Origin: Gracilibacillus massiliensis
Lineage (GTDB): Bacteria > Bacillota > Bacilli > Bacillales > Amphibacillaceae
Direction: 5' to 3'
Assembly (NCBI RefSeq): GCF_001458115.1
Contig: NZ_CZRP01000013.1
Coordinates: 124,001-188,000 of the forward strand
DNA length: 64,000 nucleotides
The position numbers and the translations under genes were made by a program. Below, piece after piece: positions 34,629-44,180 of the stretch; position 1 is the first letter of the stretch, and each line of letters begins with the position of its first letter. The notes under the pieces are model-generated. The model made no database searches. It saw nothing but the letters and a program-made list of their open reading frames with translations, and was not told the origin of the DNA.

Positions 34629-35576
34629 TTACATAAACTCAAAAAAATAACGAATAACATGAAAAAATATTGGTGCTGTATATGCTAGACTATCAATTCG
34701 ATTTAAATAACGATCTTTTAATTGTTCCAGCTTTTCGGTATTTCCTATAAGAAGGTCTCGTTTTAATACAGAGATTGTTAGACTCCCAAAAAAGCCAGCC
34801 ACACTTATCAAGATTCCTGATACGATCCCGAAAGTTAAATCAAGTGGTGTTAATAAAGGATAAATATAATAGGACGTTACCGTGGTAATAATCAGCCCTG
34901 CGATAAACCCCTCCCAGGTAATATATCGATTCGCAGTTGGAGCGAGCTTATGTTTTCCTAAATAAAGGGATACCAAATATTGGAATACATCATTCACTTG
35001 CGTCAGGATGATTAAATATAGTACTAGGTTTGCCCCATATTCTGGTGTCGCCACTGGGAAGTAGGCAAGATGACTAAGACCAAAAACCATTAACATTAAT
35101 CCCCACTGTGTAAAACTTACCGATCGTAAAAATCCAGCTGTTCCCTTCCCTATTATTCTTGGTAACGGTAAAAATAAGAACACATAGACTGGTATAAACA
35201 CAATAAACATTCCATACCAACCGATATAAATCCAATAGAAATGTAATGGTATCATAAAATAAGCCCATAAAAACAGACGTCGATCCGATTTTCGAGTCTT
35301 CATCATTGAAAAATATTCTCTTAATGCAAAATAACAAAGAATCATAATAGCAAAAAGGGATACTTTTGGATTAAATAATGTGGCGAAACAAAAGATGACA
35401 AACATTCCCCACCATGTTTTGACTCTTATTTGTATTTTGGAGAAGTCTTTATCTTGTTGAAATCTTGGTGCTACCTTAAAAACAATAGAAACGATAATTA
35501 ATACGATACATATAATTGCTAAAGTCCAAATGGTTTCTTGCAATTCGACCACCCAATCTTTTTTTAAAAACTGCAT
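34629..35576 (-). CDS. phosphatidate cytidylyltransferase family protein
   Basis: 315 residues with about eight helices. The C-terminal signature SVLKRDLLIGNTEKLEQLKDRYLNRIDSLAYTAP, shown here by its KRD, KD and LNRIDSL parts, matches the CdsA (CTP:phosphatidate) region in a divergent form. CdsA makes CDP-diacylglycerol for phospholipids. A second CdsA-like gene would be expected elsewhere. ATG 35576 lacks a strong ribosome site; TTG 35543 has GGGTGG upstream and may be the true start. Confidence 0.85.
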   Translation of the reverse strand: MQFLKKDWVVELQETIWTLAIICIVLIIVSIVFKVAPRFQQDKDFSKIQIRVKTWWGMFVIFCFATLFNPKVSLFAIMILCYFALREYFSMMKTRKSDRRLFLWAYFMIPLHFYWIYIGWYGMFIVFIPVYVFLFLPLPRIIGKGTAGFLRSVSFTQWGLMLMVFGLSHLAYFPVATPEYGANLVLYLIILTQVNDVFQYLVSLYLGKHKLAPTANRYITWEGFIAGLIITTVTSYYIYPLLTPLDLTFGIVSGILISVAGFFGSLTISVLKRDLLIGNTEKLEQLKDRYLNRIDSLAYTAPIFFHVIRYFFEFM

Positions 35577-35639
35577 TCATTTTACAGGATTTGCTTTATA
35601 ATGAAAAGAGAATACTAAATATTTAAGTTGGTGATCAAG

Positions 35640-36200
35640 ATGAGTCAGGAATTTGTATATATTATGTTATCTGATACAGGAACATTATTCACAAATGTCA
35701 TTAAAACGTACACCAAAGCACCTTATAATCATGCCTCCTTGTCATTTGACTCTGAGCTAAAAGAGATGTATAGCTTTGGAAGAAAGAATCCAAAAAATCC
35801 GTTAAATGGTGGATTTGTGAAGGAAGATATTTTGACTGGAACTTATAGTAGGTATCCGAATACTAGTTGTGTTATTTATCGTTTACAGGTGACTCAACGT
35901 GAAAAAGAAAAAATGAAAAGGATTTTAGAAGTCTTCATTAAAAACAACCATAAATTTCTTTATAATATTTTAGGTGTAATTGGTGTGTCCTTGAGAGAAC
36001 CCATAGAGTTTAGCAATTCTTACTTTTGTTCGCAATTTGTTGCCGATATCCTTTATCGATCAGGTATACACTTGTGGGATAAACTGCCAGCAATGGTGAC
36101 ACCTGAAGATTTCAGAAACAGCCCATCTCTCGAACTTATTTATGAAGGAAAATTGTACGACTATCTCCCAATCAAAAATGTCATGACAAGGTCTCAGTAG
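35640..36200 (+). CDS. YiiX/NlpC-P60-like papain-fold protein
   Basis: About 186 residues; ATG 35640 follows TTGGTGATC. The His-containing strand YNHASLSFDSELKEMYSFGR and the Cys-containing helix YFCSQFVADILYRSG resemble the permuted NlpC/P60 (YiiX/YcxO-like) hydrolases, in which Cys and His form the catalytic pair. The family includes lipid, peptide and wall-related hydrolases; the substrate here is unknown. Cytoplasmic, with no signal peptide. Confidence 0.7.
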   Translation: MSQEFVYIMLSDTGTLFTNVIKTYTKAPYNHASLSFDSELKEMYSFGRKNPKNPLNGGFVKEDILTGTYSRYPNTSCVIYRLQVTQREKEKMKRILEVFIKNNHKFLYNILGVIGVSLREPIEFSNSYFCSQFVADILYRSGIHLWDKLPAMVTPEDFRNSPSLELIYEGKLYDYLPIKNVMTRSQ

Positions 36201-36204
36201 CTTG

Positions 36205-37200
36205 TCATGACTGAAATGCTTTAGCGATTAATTGATATGATTTCTTTTTGGCTTCAAAATCATGAATGTTCGTGATAACCATAAATTCATCTGTTTGATA
36301 AAGTTCTTGTAAATTCAATAACTCTTTTTTTACTTTATCAGGAGTACCTACAATACAACGTTTACGATTTTGTTTGATTGTAGTTCGTTCATCCTCTGTG
36401 AATTCTTTACTTTGCACTTCTTTGATGGAAGGAACTTTAGTGTCCGCTCCTTTTCCTACATTTAATAACCATTTATCTTGCGTTAAAGCAAGTTCTTCTG
36501 CCTTCTCCTCAGTTTCTGCACAGACTACAAAAATACATACAATTGATGTTGGTTGATCGCTTGTAACAGAAGACTGAAAATTCTTCATATACGTTTCCAT
36601 CACTTTTTCACCGTTATCGGATTTAATAAAATGACCAAACACAAACCCCACTCCGTGATTAGCTGCCGTTTTTGCCCCTCTTTCAGACAAACCTAACACC
36701 CAAATTGGAGGATAATGATCGATGCGTGGTCCTGCTTTTACTAGACGAAATTCGTGATCTCGTGGCATAGAATTATGTAAAAAACCTTGCAAATCAGCAA
36801 GCTGTCTTGGAAAATCGCTTAACGACTTATTTTGATTATCGGTTAAAGCAGATCGTGTTAATTGAGACCCACCCGGTGAACGACCTACGCCTAGATCAAT
36901 TCTGTTTGGAAAAAATGCCTCCAAAGTCTTGAAATTTTCTGCTATTTTATAAGGACTGAATTGTGGAAGTAAAACGCCTCCAGAGCCGAGGCGAATTGTT
37001 CTAGTAACAGAGGCTATTCTTGTCATAATTATTTCTGGTGAAGAACTTGTTAATCCGTTGGTATTATGATGTTCTGCTACCCAATAGCGATGGTAACCTA
37101 GTTGTTCTGTCCATTGTGCTAACTCTAATGAATGCTGTAACGTTGTTTCTGGTGATTGTCCTCTTGATATAGGTGCTTGGTCGAGTACACTTAATTTCAA
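36205..37200 (-). CDS. luciferase-like (LLM class) flavin monooxygenase
   Basis: 331 residues. The TIM-barrel bacterial-luciferase family shows LSVLDQAPISRGQSPETTL, RYWVAEHHNTNGLTSSSPEI, RLGSGGVLLPQFSPYKIAENF and NRIDLGVGRSPGG. TTG 37200 lies behind AAGGAGAG. It resembles the YwcH/YtmO group. Substrate unknown. Monocistronic. Confidence 0.92.
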   Translation of the reverse strand: MKLSVLDQAPISRGQSPETTLQHSLELAQWTEQLGYHRYWVAEHHNTNGLTSSSPEIIMTRIASVTRTIRLGSGGVLLPQFSPYKIAENFKTLEAFFPNRIDLGVGRSPGGSQLTRSALTDNQNKSLSDFPRQLADLQGFLHNSMPRDHEFRLVKAGPRIDHYPPIWVLGLSERGAKTAANHGVGFVFGHFIKSDNGEKVMETYMKNFQSSVTSDQPTSIVCIFVVCAETEEKAEELALTQDKWLLNVGKGADTKVPSIKEVQSKEFTEDERTTIKQNRKRCIVGTPDKVKKELLNLQELYQTDEFMVITNIHDFEAKKKSYQLIAKAFQS

Positions 37201-37290
37201 AATACTAACTCTCCTTTTGATTAATTCAAATGATTTGGTTCATAACAGATTTTATCGCTCAAATCTTTCATTTATTATTAACGTTTTAGA

Positions 37291-37660
37291 CGATATATGG
37301 ATTTATCGGACAAAACTCATGATTTCTCTTTGCCTTTTTGGGCGATATATTGGTTTATTGGACAAAACTCATGATTTCTCTTTGTCTTTTGGGCGATATA
37401 TTGGTTTATTGGACAAAACTCATGATTTCTCTTTGTCTTTTGGGCGATATACTGGTTTATCGGACACAAGTGATGATTTCTCTTTGCCTTTTTGGCCGAT
37501 ATACTGGTTTATCGGACAAAACTCATGATTTCTCTTTGTCTTTTTGGGCGATATATTGGTTTATCGGACAAAACTAGTGATTTCTCTTTGCCTTTTTGGG
37601 CGATATATTGATTTACCGGACAAAATTAGTGATTTCTCTTTGTCTTTTGGGCGATATCTT
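37291..37660. repeat. tandem repeat of seven 51-52-bp units
   Basis: Units start with CGATATA at 37291, 37343, 37394, 37445, 37497, 37549 and 37601, with a broken eighth at 37652. Each contains TTTATYGGACAAAA, CATGATTTCTCTTTG or AGTGATTTCTCTTTG, and a poly-T/GGG junction. Units are 85-95% alike. The gap from 37201 to 37727 has no credible gene; repeat-derived frames of about 100 codons are artefacts. Confidence 0.95.
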
Positions 37661-37691
37661 TTTTAAGACTCGCTTCTCCTAAAAGTATATA

Positions 37692-37727
37692 CAAAAATAG
37701 TGACGGAGTGTTAATCCGTCACTTCAC
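37692..37727 (-). terminator. terminator after the LxxG-repeat gene
   Basis: AGTGACGGA and TCCGTCACT pair and are followed by ATTTTTGTATA on the minus strand. Confidence 0.85.
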
Positions 37728-39506
37728 TTATCGAAAAAGATCTAGAATTTTATCCCAAAATCCTTTTTCTTCTTGTATTTCTTCCTCTTCTTCTTCTTGT
37801 TCTTGCTTGGTAATTGCTTCTGTTTTGATTACAAACTGAACGGATTGCACATTCTCATTTTTATCAGAAACAAAAGATTCTGCATCAAAGTCGGATTTAT
37901 CATATTCGTTGATCATTTCATCAATTTCATCTTGCATTTGATCTGGCATATCACTTGTGGATTCTGCCAATTCGGAAGTACCTTCGTTTAATTCCGAAGC
38001 ACCATTTTCTAATTCACTAGTACCATCAGAAATTCCCACTACACCTTGGTGAAAGTCTTGATAAGCTTGAGATAACTCGCCTACTCCATTCGTATATTCT
38101 ACTAGACCGCCATGAAAGGATTGATAGTTAGTCGATAATGTGGCTAAACCTTCTTGCAATTCTGCCATTGATTCTTCAATATTCATTTCTTCACTTGCGG
38201 CAGCTATTTCACTTGCCATCGTTTCTAAAGATTTTGCCATTTCTATTTGAGAGCCGCTCACTTCTTTTAAAGTAGGAGAGACAGCCTCAAATGCTTCTTT
38301 GACTGCATCGTATGTTCCTTTTGCTTGTTGAGAAGCCTTAAATGTTTCTGCTAATTTTTGTACTACTTCTCTATCTTGATCTTCTTCTAATTTTCCAGCA
38401 ACATTCTCTATATCTTCTTCCGTTATTTCATATGTTGGAATGGCGTTCATCGATTCATCCAATGCTTGGTATGCTTTGGTATAGTTATCGTTTAAATTGG
38501 TTAATCCTTTTTCAACTTCTTTTAATCCATCAGCAACTTGATCTAAACCATCTTGCAATTCTGAGAAATCACCAGCATCAAGCTCTTGATCCAACGAACT
38601 ATTTATACTCGCTAACGCTTCATTAATAGATGCAGAGCCGTTTATCAAATCGGATGAGCCATTATTTAACTCAACGATACCATTTTTATATTCATTTGAG
38701 CCATTTCTTAATTCATTCATCCCACTATTTAAATCCGTGATACCGTTTTTCAATTCTCCAACACCATTATCAATTTCTTCAGTCGCATCTGTTAAGCTTT
38801 GAAAATCCTCTGTCATTTCGTCTACATCAGGAGATTCAATTGACATGGAAGAGGGAATTCCGGTAATTTCAATCGCCTCTAATTCTAAGTCTGTCACATC
38901 AGCTTCCATCACCAGATTTTTTTCTTGATCAGGCATAACCGTAAATGTTATTTGCTTATTTTTTCCGGCATTCGCAATTGTACCTTCTTCTGCTACTATT
39001 TCTTGATATTTCTCCGCTTCTACGGTCAATGCGATTTGCAATAAATAATTCTCAACAAAAATAGGATTCACGTCTTCATTAATAGAAGTTTCGATTTCTA
39101 TTTTCAAATGACCATCTTCTCCAACCATTTCATCTGGTGTGACCACTGTTCCATCGAGCTGATACGAGATATCAAACTCCCATGGTAATGCTTTACCTTC
39201 AAGATCTCCTTGGTAATAGAAAGTTTCTTCAGATGTAGAAAAAGAAACCTCGTCATCAACCTTTTTAATTTCAGATAGATCTGTTAAGTTTTTAACGGTT
39301 GTATAATTACCATAATCGGTAATATCACTCGTTTCATCAACTTCAAAACTATTAACTACATACATTTGCTGTTGAGCACCATCAGGTTGTAAGGTTGTAT
39401 AAACAACTTCATCCTTTTCCACTTCATCACTGGCAGCAGCTACAGGTACAGTCGACAACAACAATATACTAATTGTTAAAACTACTAAGATACGTTTAAT
39501 TATCAT
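37728..39506 (-). CDS. secreted coiled-coil protein with LxxG heptad repeats, MMPL partner
   Basis: About 592 residues. Start ATG 39506, overlapping the MMPL stop closely, follows GAGAAAGG. A signal peptide is followed by a beta-rich part (about 30-220) and a long coiled coil of xxxLxxG heptads such as VGELKNGITDLNSGMNELRNG. This layout is typical of the YhgE/Pip-like proteins encoded next to MMPL/RND exporters. It ends in an acidic Glu-rich tail and no obvious membrane helix. It probably forms a wall-spanning partner of the exporter. Confidence 0.82.
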   Translation of the reverse strand: MIIKRILVVLTISILLLSTVPVAAASDEVEKDEVVYTTLQPDGAQQQMYVVNSFEVDETSDITDYGNYTTVKNLTDLSEIKKVDDEVSFSTSEETFYYQGDLEGKALPWEFDISYQLDGTVVTPDEMVGEDGHLKIEIETSINEDVNPIFVENYLLQIALTVEAEKYQEIVAEEGTIANAGKNKQITFTVMPDQEKNLVMEADVTDLELEAIEITGIPSSMSIESPDVDEMTEDFQSLTDATEEIDNGVGELKNGITDLNSGMNELRNGSNEYKNGIVELNNGSSDLINGSASINEALASINSSLDQELDAGDFSELQDGLDQVADGLKEVEKGLTNLNDNYTKAYQALDESMNAIPTYEITEEDIENVAGKLEEDQDREVVQKLAETFKASQQAKGTYDAVKEAFEAVSPTLKEVSGSQIEMAKSLETMASEIAAASEEMNIEESMAELQEGLATLSTNYQSFHGGLVEYTNGVGELSQAYQDFHQGVVGISDGTSELENGASELNEGTSELAESTSDMPDQMQDEIDEMINEYDKSDFDAESFVSDKNENVQSVQFVIKTEAITKQEQEEEEEEIQEEKGFWDKILDLFR

Positions 39507-39508
39507 AA

Positions 39509-41566
39509 TCAACCTTTCTCCTTGTAAAAGTTTGCTTTCCACGTTGTTACGTTAATCACTTTATCAAAAACGACAAGCATTGCTGGTAAGAAAAAGACTA
39601 CTAAAATAAACGCTAGCAACGCTCCTCTTCCTAATAATAATCCTATCGATGATACGATTGGATTAGTGGAAGTCCATGCCAGGATAAATCCTACACTTGA
39701 TAATATCGAGGCTGAAATGAGTATTGAAAAGATTTTTTCATCAACTGTTTTTTTGATTGCTTTCATTGCTGACATTTCTTTTCTATTTTCTTTGTATGCT
39801 TCTGTTAATAAGATCGCATAATCAACTGTTGCCGCTAATTGTACCGTACTCACAATCAAATAACCCACATAAACTAGTGATGTATCCATAAAATATGGTA
39901 CAGATAAATTAATCCATACTGCTGATTGAATGGTTAATAATAAGACAATGGGCATTGAAATCGAACGGAAGGTCACTAATAAAACAATCGCTATAGCCAC
40001 AATCGTTAAAATATTTACTACGATGTTATCTTTTTCTACTGTATCTTTCATATCATTTAAGGTAACACTTTCACCGAGTGCGTAAATATCATCTCCATAA
40101 AATTGTTCTGCCAATCCTTCGACCTTTTCTATCAAGGTAAATGCTTTTTCACCTTCAGAATCTGTATTGGTATTTAAGATAATTCTTGCATAATTATCCG
40201 AATAAAAGGACTCTGTTACCGATTCATCTAAGTACTCAGGAGGAATCGCGGCGCTAACAGTATTAACATAAGACAATACACTAGATACATGGTCAACATT
40301 TTCTAATTCCTGTATCAGTTCTTCTTCTTTAGCGATATCCCCTTTTGGAACTAACAAAACAAGTGGTGTTGATTTGCCGAATACTTGCTCAATAGCTCTT
40401 TCATCCTGTCCGACTCGCATGTCCTCTGGATGCTCACCTGTTCCGTAAATAAAGCTGGTATTACTTTGTGCTAAAAATGCAGGTATTAAAATTAAAAATA
40501 CAAGAATGATACTTGGAATTCGGAACTTCATCACTCTTCTGCCAATATTTTTAAAGGTTGGTACAAGTGGCTTATGCTGTGTTTTGTCAATCCACTTATA
40601 GAACGTAAGAGTTAATGCCGGTAAAAAGATCATTACACTAATAAAACTTAACACAATCCCTTTAACAAGGTTTACCCCTAAGTCTGCTCCAATTTCAAAG
40701 TTCATAAAGGTAAGCGCCATAAAACCAAAAAACGTAGTAGACGCACTTGCTGCAATTGCTGGGAAGGATTGTTTCATTGCTAGTCGCATCGCATTTGTTG
40801 GGGCTTCGCCTTTATTTCGAAAGTCAGAAAAACTATGGAGGAGAAATATCGCATAATCGAGCGAAACTGCTAACTGTAATATCGGAGCAACCGACTGGGT
40901 GACAAAAGAAACTTCTCCTAAGAAAATATTTGTACCGAGGTTGATTAATACCGATACACCAATAGCCGTTAGAAAGAAAACCGGCTCCATCCACGAGTTA
41001 GTAGAAAGAACTAATATAATGATGATGATTGGTACAAGTAATAAGGCCGCATATGCAGATTCCGATCCTGCCATTTCCTGTGATACAGCAGTGTCTACCG
41101 CTTCCCCTGACAATGCATTCTCTTCACCAATCAACGTATAAATTTCATTTGTAATCGCCACTTCATCCCCATCTCGAATATTTAAGGATAATAGTGCATT
41201 CTGATCAAGGTAGTAGGTTTCAACAGTATCTTGATCTGCCATTTCAAGTGGGGCCTTTATATCAATTGCATCGTCGAGCCAAGTCACTTCACTAACACCA
41301 TCAATGGCTTCTAGCTCTGCTTTATACTCAAGTGCTTCCTGTACCGTCACATCCTCTAACATTACACGAGCATTTTCTACACCTGAATCAAATTCCTCTT
41401 CCATCAAATCCATCGCATTTGTGGAGGGGGCATCTTCGGGTAAATAATCAGCCATATCATAATTGACGGAAACACCAAATTGCGTAACCACACTTATTAA
41501 AGTAATCAGCATAAATGTGATAACTATTGATTTTTTATATTGAATTATCTTTGTTGAAAGGTCAAT
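39509..41566 (-). CDS. MMPL/RND-family exporter, start unusual
   Basis: At least 667 residues, up to 686, with two six-helix halves; each extracytoplasmic loop is about 150 residues. Motifs include VSLDYAIFLLHSF and ATVDYAILLTEAY with DY pairs in the first and second bundles, typical of proton-driven RND/MMPL transporters of lipids or drugs. The first ordinary start is at 41512 but lacks a ribosome site and cuts helix 1. AGAGAGGATG lies upstream; ATT 41566 or ATT 41572 in frame would give the leader IDLSTKIIQYKKS. The gene is cotranscribed with the LxxG partner and divergent from a TetR regulator. Confidence 0.85.
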   Translation of the reverse strand: MDLSTKIIQYKKSIVITFMLITLISVVTQFGVSVNYDMADYLPEDAPSTNAMDLMEEEFDSGVENARVMLEDVTVQEALEYKAELEAIDGVSEVTWLDDAIDIKAPLEMADQDTVETYYLDQNALLSLNIRDGDEVAITNEIYTLIGEENALSGEAVDTAVSQEMAGSESAYAALLLVPIIIIILVLSTNSWMEPVFFLTAIGVSVLINLGTNIFLGEVSFVTQSVAPILQLAVSLDYAIFLLHSFSDFRNKGEAPTNAMRLAMKQSFPAIAASASTTFFGFMALTFMNFEIGADLGVNLVKGIVLSFISVMIFLPALTLTFYKWIDKTQHKPLVPTFKNIGRRVMKFRIPSIILVFLILIPAFLAQSNTSFIYGTGEHPEDMRVGQDERAIEQVFGKSTPLVLLVPKGDIAKEEELIQELENVDHVSSVLSYVNTVSAAIPPEYLDESVTESFYSDNYARIILNTNTDSEGEKAFTLIEKVEGLAEQFYGDDIYALGESVTLNDMKDTVEKDNIVVNILTIVAIAIVLLVTFRSISMPIVLLLTIQSAVWINLSVPYFMDTSLVYVGYLIVSTVQLAATVDYAILLTEAYKENRKEMSAMKAIKKTVDEKIFSILISASILSSVGFILAWTSTNPIVSSIGLLLGRGALLAFILVVFFLPAMLVVFDKVINVTTWKANFYKEKG

Positions 41567-41625
41567 CGTAATTCATCCTCTCTTGCATTTATCTTAATTC
41601 CACTTTATCATTATATAGACACAGT

Positions 41626-41673
41626 GTTGGATATTCAACAAACAGTTTTTTTAACACTGTTTGTTTTCCAACA
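41626..41673. promoter_or_regulatory. palindromic operator for the TetR-family regulator
   Basis: AACAAACAGT and ACTGTTTGTT form a perfect 10-bp inverted repeat (9-bp spacer) flanked by GTTGGA and TCCAAC, also complementary. It lies between the MMPL operon and tetR, so the regulator likely represses both. Confidence 0.8.
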
Positions 41674-41728
41674 TATTTAACGTTTTTGTTGTATTGTTAC
41701 AAAAAATTCACATTTAGGAGGAGTTTTC

Positions 41729-42286
41729 TTGAGTATAAATCTGGATCGAAGAAAAAAGTATACAAGGATGGTATTAAAAAATAGTTTCATTCAATTATTA
41801 AACGAAAAAGCCTTCTCTTCTATTACGGTAAAGGAAATTTGTACGCGTGCTGACATCAATCGTTCTACATTTTACACCCATTACACCGATCAATTCGATT
41901 TACTTTACCAGATCGAAGCGGAAATTATTGAAGAAATGAATAAATATTTAAATGAATATAATTTCGTTGAAGAGGAAGAATCAATTGAAATGACAGAGAA
42001 GTTATTGGAATATATCAAAAACAGAAAAGAGATTTGTCAGACATTACTCCATCGCAATACGGGAACAAGTTTTGAAAAGAGAGTGATGGATATAGCGAGA
42101 GAGTTTTTGTTAAATAAAGCGATTAATATGAAAACCACTGAAGCTAGTTATCTAAGTACTTTTATTATTAGTGGCGCACTTCATGTGATCAAAGAGTGGC
42201 TTGCTAACGATACCAAGGAATCACCTAGACATATAGCCGAAATGATCAGTCAATTTACGAATAAAGGGTTATTGTTTATGAATTGA
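41729..42286 (+). CDS. TetR/AcrR-family transcriptional regulator
   Basis: 185 residues; TTG start with AGGAGGAG. N-terminal helix-turn-helix ITVKEICTRADINRSTFYTHYTD is followed by a ligand domain of unknown specificity. It faces the MMPL exporter operon across a strong palindrome and probably represses it until a ligand binds. Confidence 0.9.
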   Translation: MSINLDRRKKYTRMVLKNSFIQLLNEKAFSSITVKEICTRADINRSTFYTHYTDQFDLLYQIEAEIIEEMNKYLNEYNFVEEEESIEMTEKLLEYIKNRKEICQTLLHRNTGTSFEKRVMDIAREFLLNKAINMKTTEASYLSTFIISGALHVIKEWLANDTKESPRHIAEMISQFTNKGLLFMN

Positions 42287-42319
42287 GCTATCTAGCTATT
42301 AGTTGCAGAGAGAGTTTGG

Positions 42320-42366
42320 GGTGAACCACTTCGGAAGTAAAGACCGCACAAGCCGAAGTGGTGAAT
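42320..42366. terminator. hairpin between converging tetR and membrane-protein genes
   Basis: ACCACTTCGG and CCGAAGTGGT pair perfectly around about 18 nt. No T-run; may be a terminator or a dispersed hairpin. Confidence 0.55.
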
Positions 42367-42409
42367 ACACAATTCACTTAGAGATTTTGAATTTAATATG
42401 CCCCGTTTT

Positions 42410-43048
42410 CTACTTATTTGAAGGGAATATAGTATACGACCAAGAATATAAAAAGTCGATAGCAAATATAACGGCCCATAGCATTCCAATACTATATAAC
42501 GTTTCATTTGGATAGGGTGAACCTTGATAGTTTCCTGTTTCAAACCAGGAAAAGTCTGTTAAGTAATAAATCGCCTCATCCCAAGTATCTAATCCCATCA
42601 TCCAAAAGATACCCTGGGCAATCACAAAGACGACTAAATGTATCATTGCGCTGCTTCTATTAATTTTCGCAACATACTTTGGATCTTGATTCTGTTCAAT
42701 AATTTTATAATCTTTTGCGGTAAGAAGATCTACACCGCGCCAACCACCAATTTTTCTCCTCATCCATCGATCCAATTTCTTGAAATCAACAATACCAAAT
42801 GTACATGCATATATCACAAAGATAAGGAGAACCATTTGAAAAGTGGAGAACTCCCCCGTATATTGATAAATAATAATCCCCATTAAAGCTTCTGCAACTA
42901 CTAAAAGCAAAAAGGTAAAAATAAAGATGTTACTTATGCTCTTTTTAACAAAGAAATACCGAAACATACCAAACATTAGTAATGAAATAAAAGATATAAT
43001 TTCGATTACGATGAAAATTTCCCATTGAAAGTCAATTAATATATTCAT
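42410..43048 (-). CDS. multi-pass membrane protein of unknown function
   Basis: 212 residues with about six helices and a cytoplasmic loop (DFKKLDRWMRRKIGGWRGVDLL). The family is not recognised, but it looks like small Bacillus integral membrane proteins. ATG follows AAGGGATT. Nothing in its surroundings points to a function. Confidence 0.65.
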   Translation of the reverse strand: MNILIDFQWEIFIVIEIISFISLLMFGMFRYFFVKKSISNIFIFTFLLLVVAEALMGIIIYQYTGEFSTFQMVLLIFVIYACTFGIVDFKKLDRWMRRKIGGWRGVDLLTAKDYKIIEQNQDPKYVAKINRSSAMIHLVVFVIAQGIFWMMGLDTWDEAIYYLTDFSWFETGNYQGSPYPNETLYSIGMLWAVIFAIDFLYSWSYTIFPSNK

Positions 43049-43166
43049 CCTACAATCCCTTCTTCTTCTTTTCTTTTAAACTTATGTGTATGCTGTTGCT
43101 ATTATTATTCTAACATAATTATCCATTTAATTGACTTGAATTATGACTAGTCAAGTCAGTATTTAT

Positions 43167-43979
43167 CTACTTTTGATTATCTCTAAAAGTAAATAGGTAA
43201 CTAATAATAGCCAATAGAAGAATTTTCTTTTCAACCGTTAACTCTTTGGAGATTTCAACCATATCGTTGTTGAGTTCTTTAAAAACATCTGTGTATTCAT
43301 GAGGGAATTTACCATTATAGAAATATGCCCAGCGATGATTGTTATCATCTCTGAGATCGAAATCACCTGACATACCAGATACCTTTATTTTCAAAAGTAA
43401 CTTATCTTCTTCGTCAAATAACTTCCCTTTTGTATTTATCACATTTTTAAAATCATTTTGTACATAACTGCCCAAAAAATGATTATTGTGATCATAAATA
43501 AACAACCTTGTTACTTTCAAACCTTTTCTCTTAAAATAAAACAAAAGTTCTTCATCATGGGTATAAAAACCCATCGTAGTTGGTAAAAAAGATAGCATAG
43601 CATTACTAAAAACCGCTACCGGATAATACCACCAAGTTAGTGAAATAGTTTTAAGAGTACCAACAAAATTACCTTGTTTTTCAAAACATAATAATTGTGG
43701 TAAAACCGTGGCATCTTTTTTTAAAACTAAATGATTCAAATCAACTAAGCTAAGCTCCGAATATGGAATATCGATATCTTTCAGTTGATTATATTTGTGT
43801 CTGCTCATCACAGCCAACACCAAAATAAAAGCAAAAGGAAACAATGCCAAAAGGACTTCCAGCCATTCATTAACAGTTGATGGTGTATCAAAAATGATGA
43901 AACTGCTAATTAAAACAAATAATACCAATAAAATTATGTATGCTAATTTCTCACGTCGTTTATACAAACTTGCTATCAT
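43167..43979 (-). CDS. membrane-anchored protein with tubby/scramblase-like region
   Basis: 270 residues. Two N-terminal helices (16-56) are followed by a strand-rich cytoplasmic part with repeated LFIYDHNNHFLGSYVQ and KIKVSGMSGDFDLRDDNNHRWAYFY; this faintly recalls tubby C2-like lipid-binding sheets. The last 20 residues may be another helix. Family uncertain, function unknown. Good ribosome site AGAGGTG. Confidence 0.6.
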   Translation of the reverse strand: MIASLYKRREKLAYIILLVLFVLISSFIIFDTPSTVNEWLEVLLALFPFAFILVLAVMSRHKYNQLKDIDIPYSELSLVDLNHLVLKKDATVLPQLLCFEKQGNFVGTLKTISLTWWYYPVAVFSNAMLSFLPTTMGFYTHDEELLFYFKRKGLKVTRLFIYDHNNHFLGSYVQNDFKNVINTKGKLFDEEDKLLLKIKVSGMSGDFDLRDDNNHRWAYFYNGKFPHEYTDVFKELNNDMVEISKELTVEKKILLLAIISYLFTFRDNQK

Positions 43980-44180
43980 AAATAATCACCTCTTTTAAAT
44001 TCATCCATAAATTACATATTATGATAATTGACTGTAACCTTCAAGTTGTATATATGGATAAAACCTCATACATTCTCATTAAAATTATAGGTCTAATAAT
44101 CCATATTATTTAAAAACGGTTTATTTTATCAAAATAAAGGGTACTTTTAGTCAGGACTATTTATTAGAGGGGTTGACATC

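Noticed and set aside
37217-37577. Two repeat-rich plus-strand frames (about 80-100 codons)
   Set aside because: Produced by the 51-52-bp repeat; frames shift between units and no good ribosome site was seen.
37291-37660. CRISPR array
   Set aside because: Repeats abut without unique spacers and no cas genes are near.
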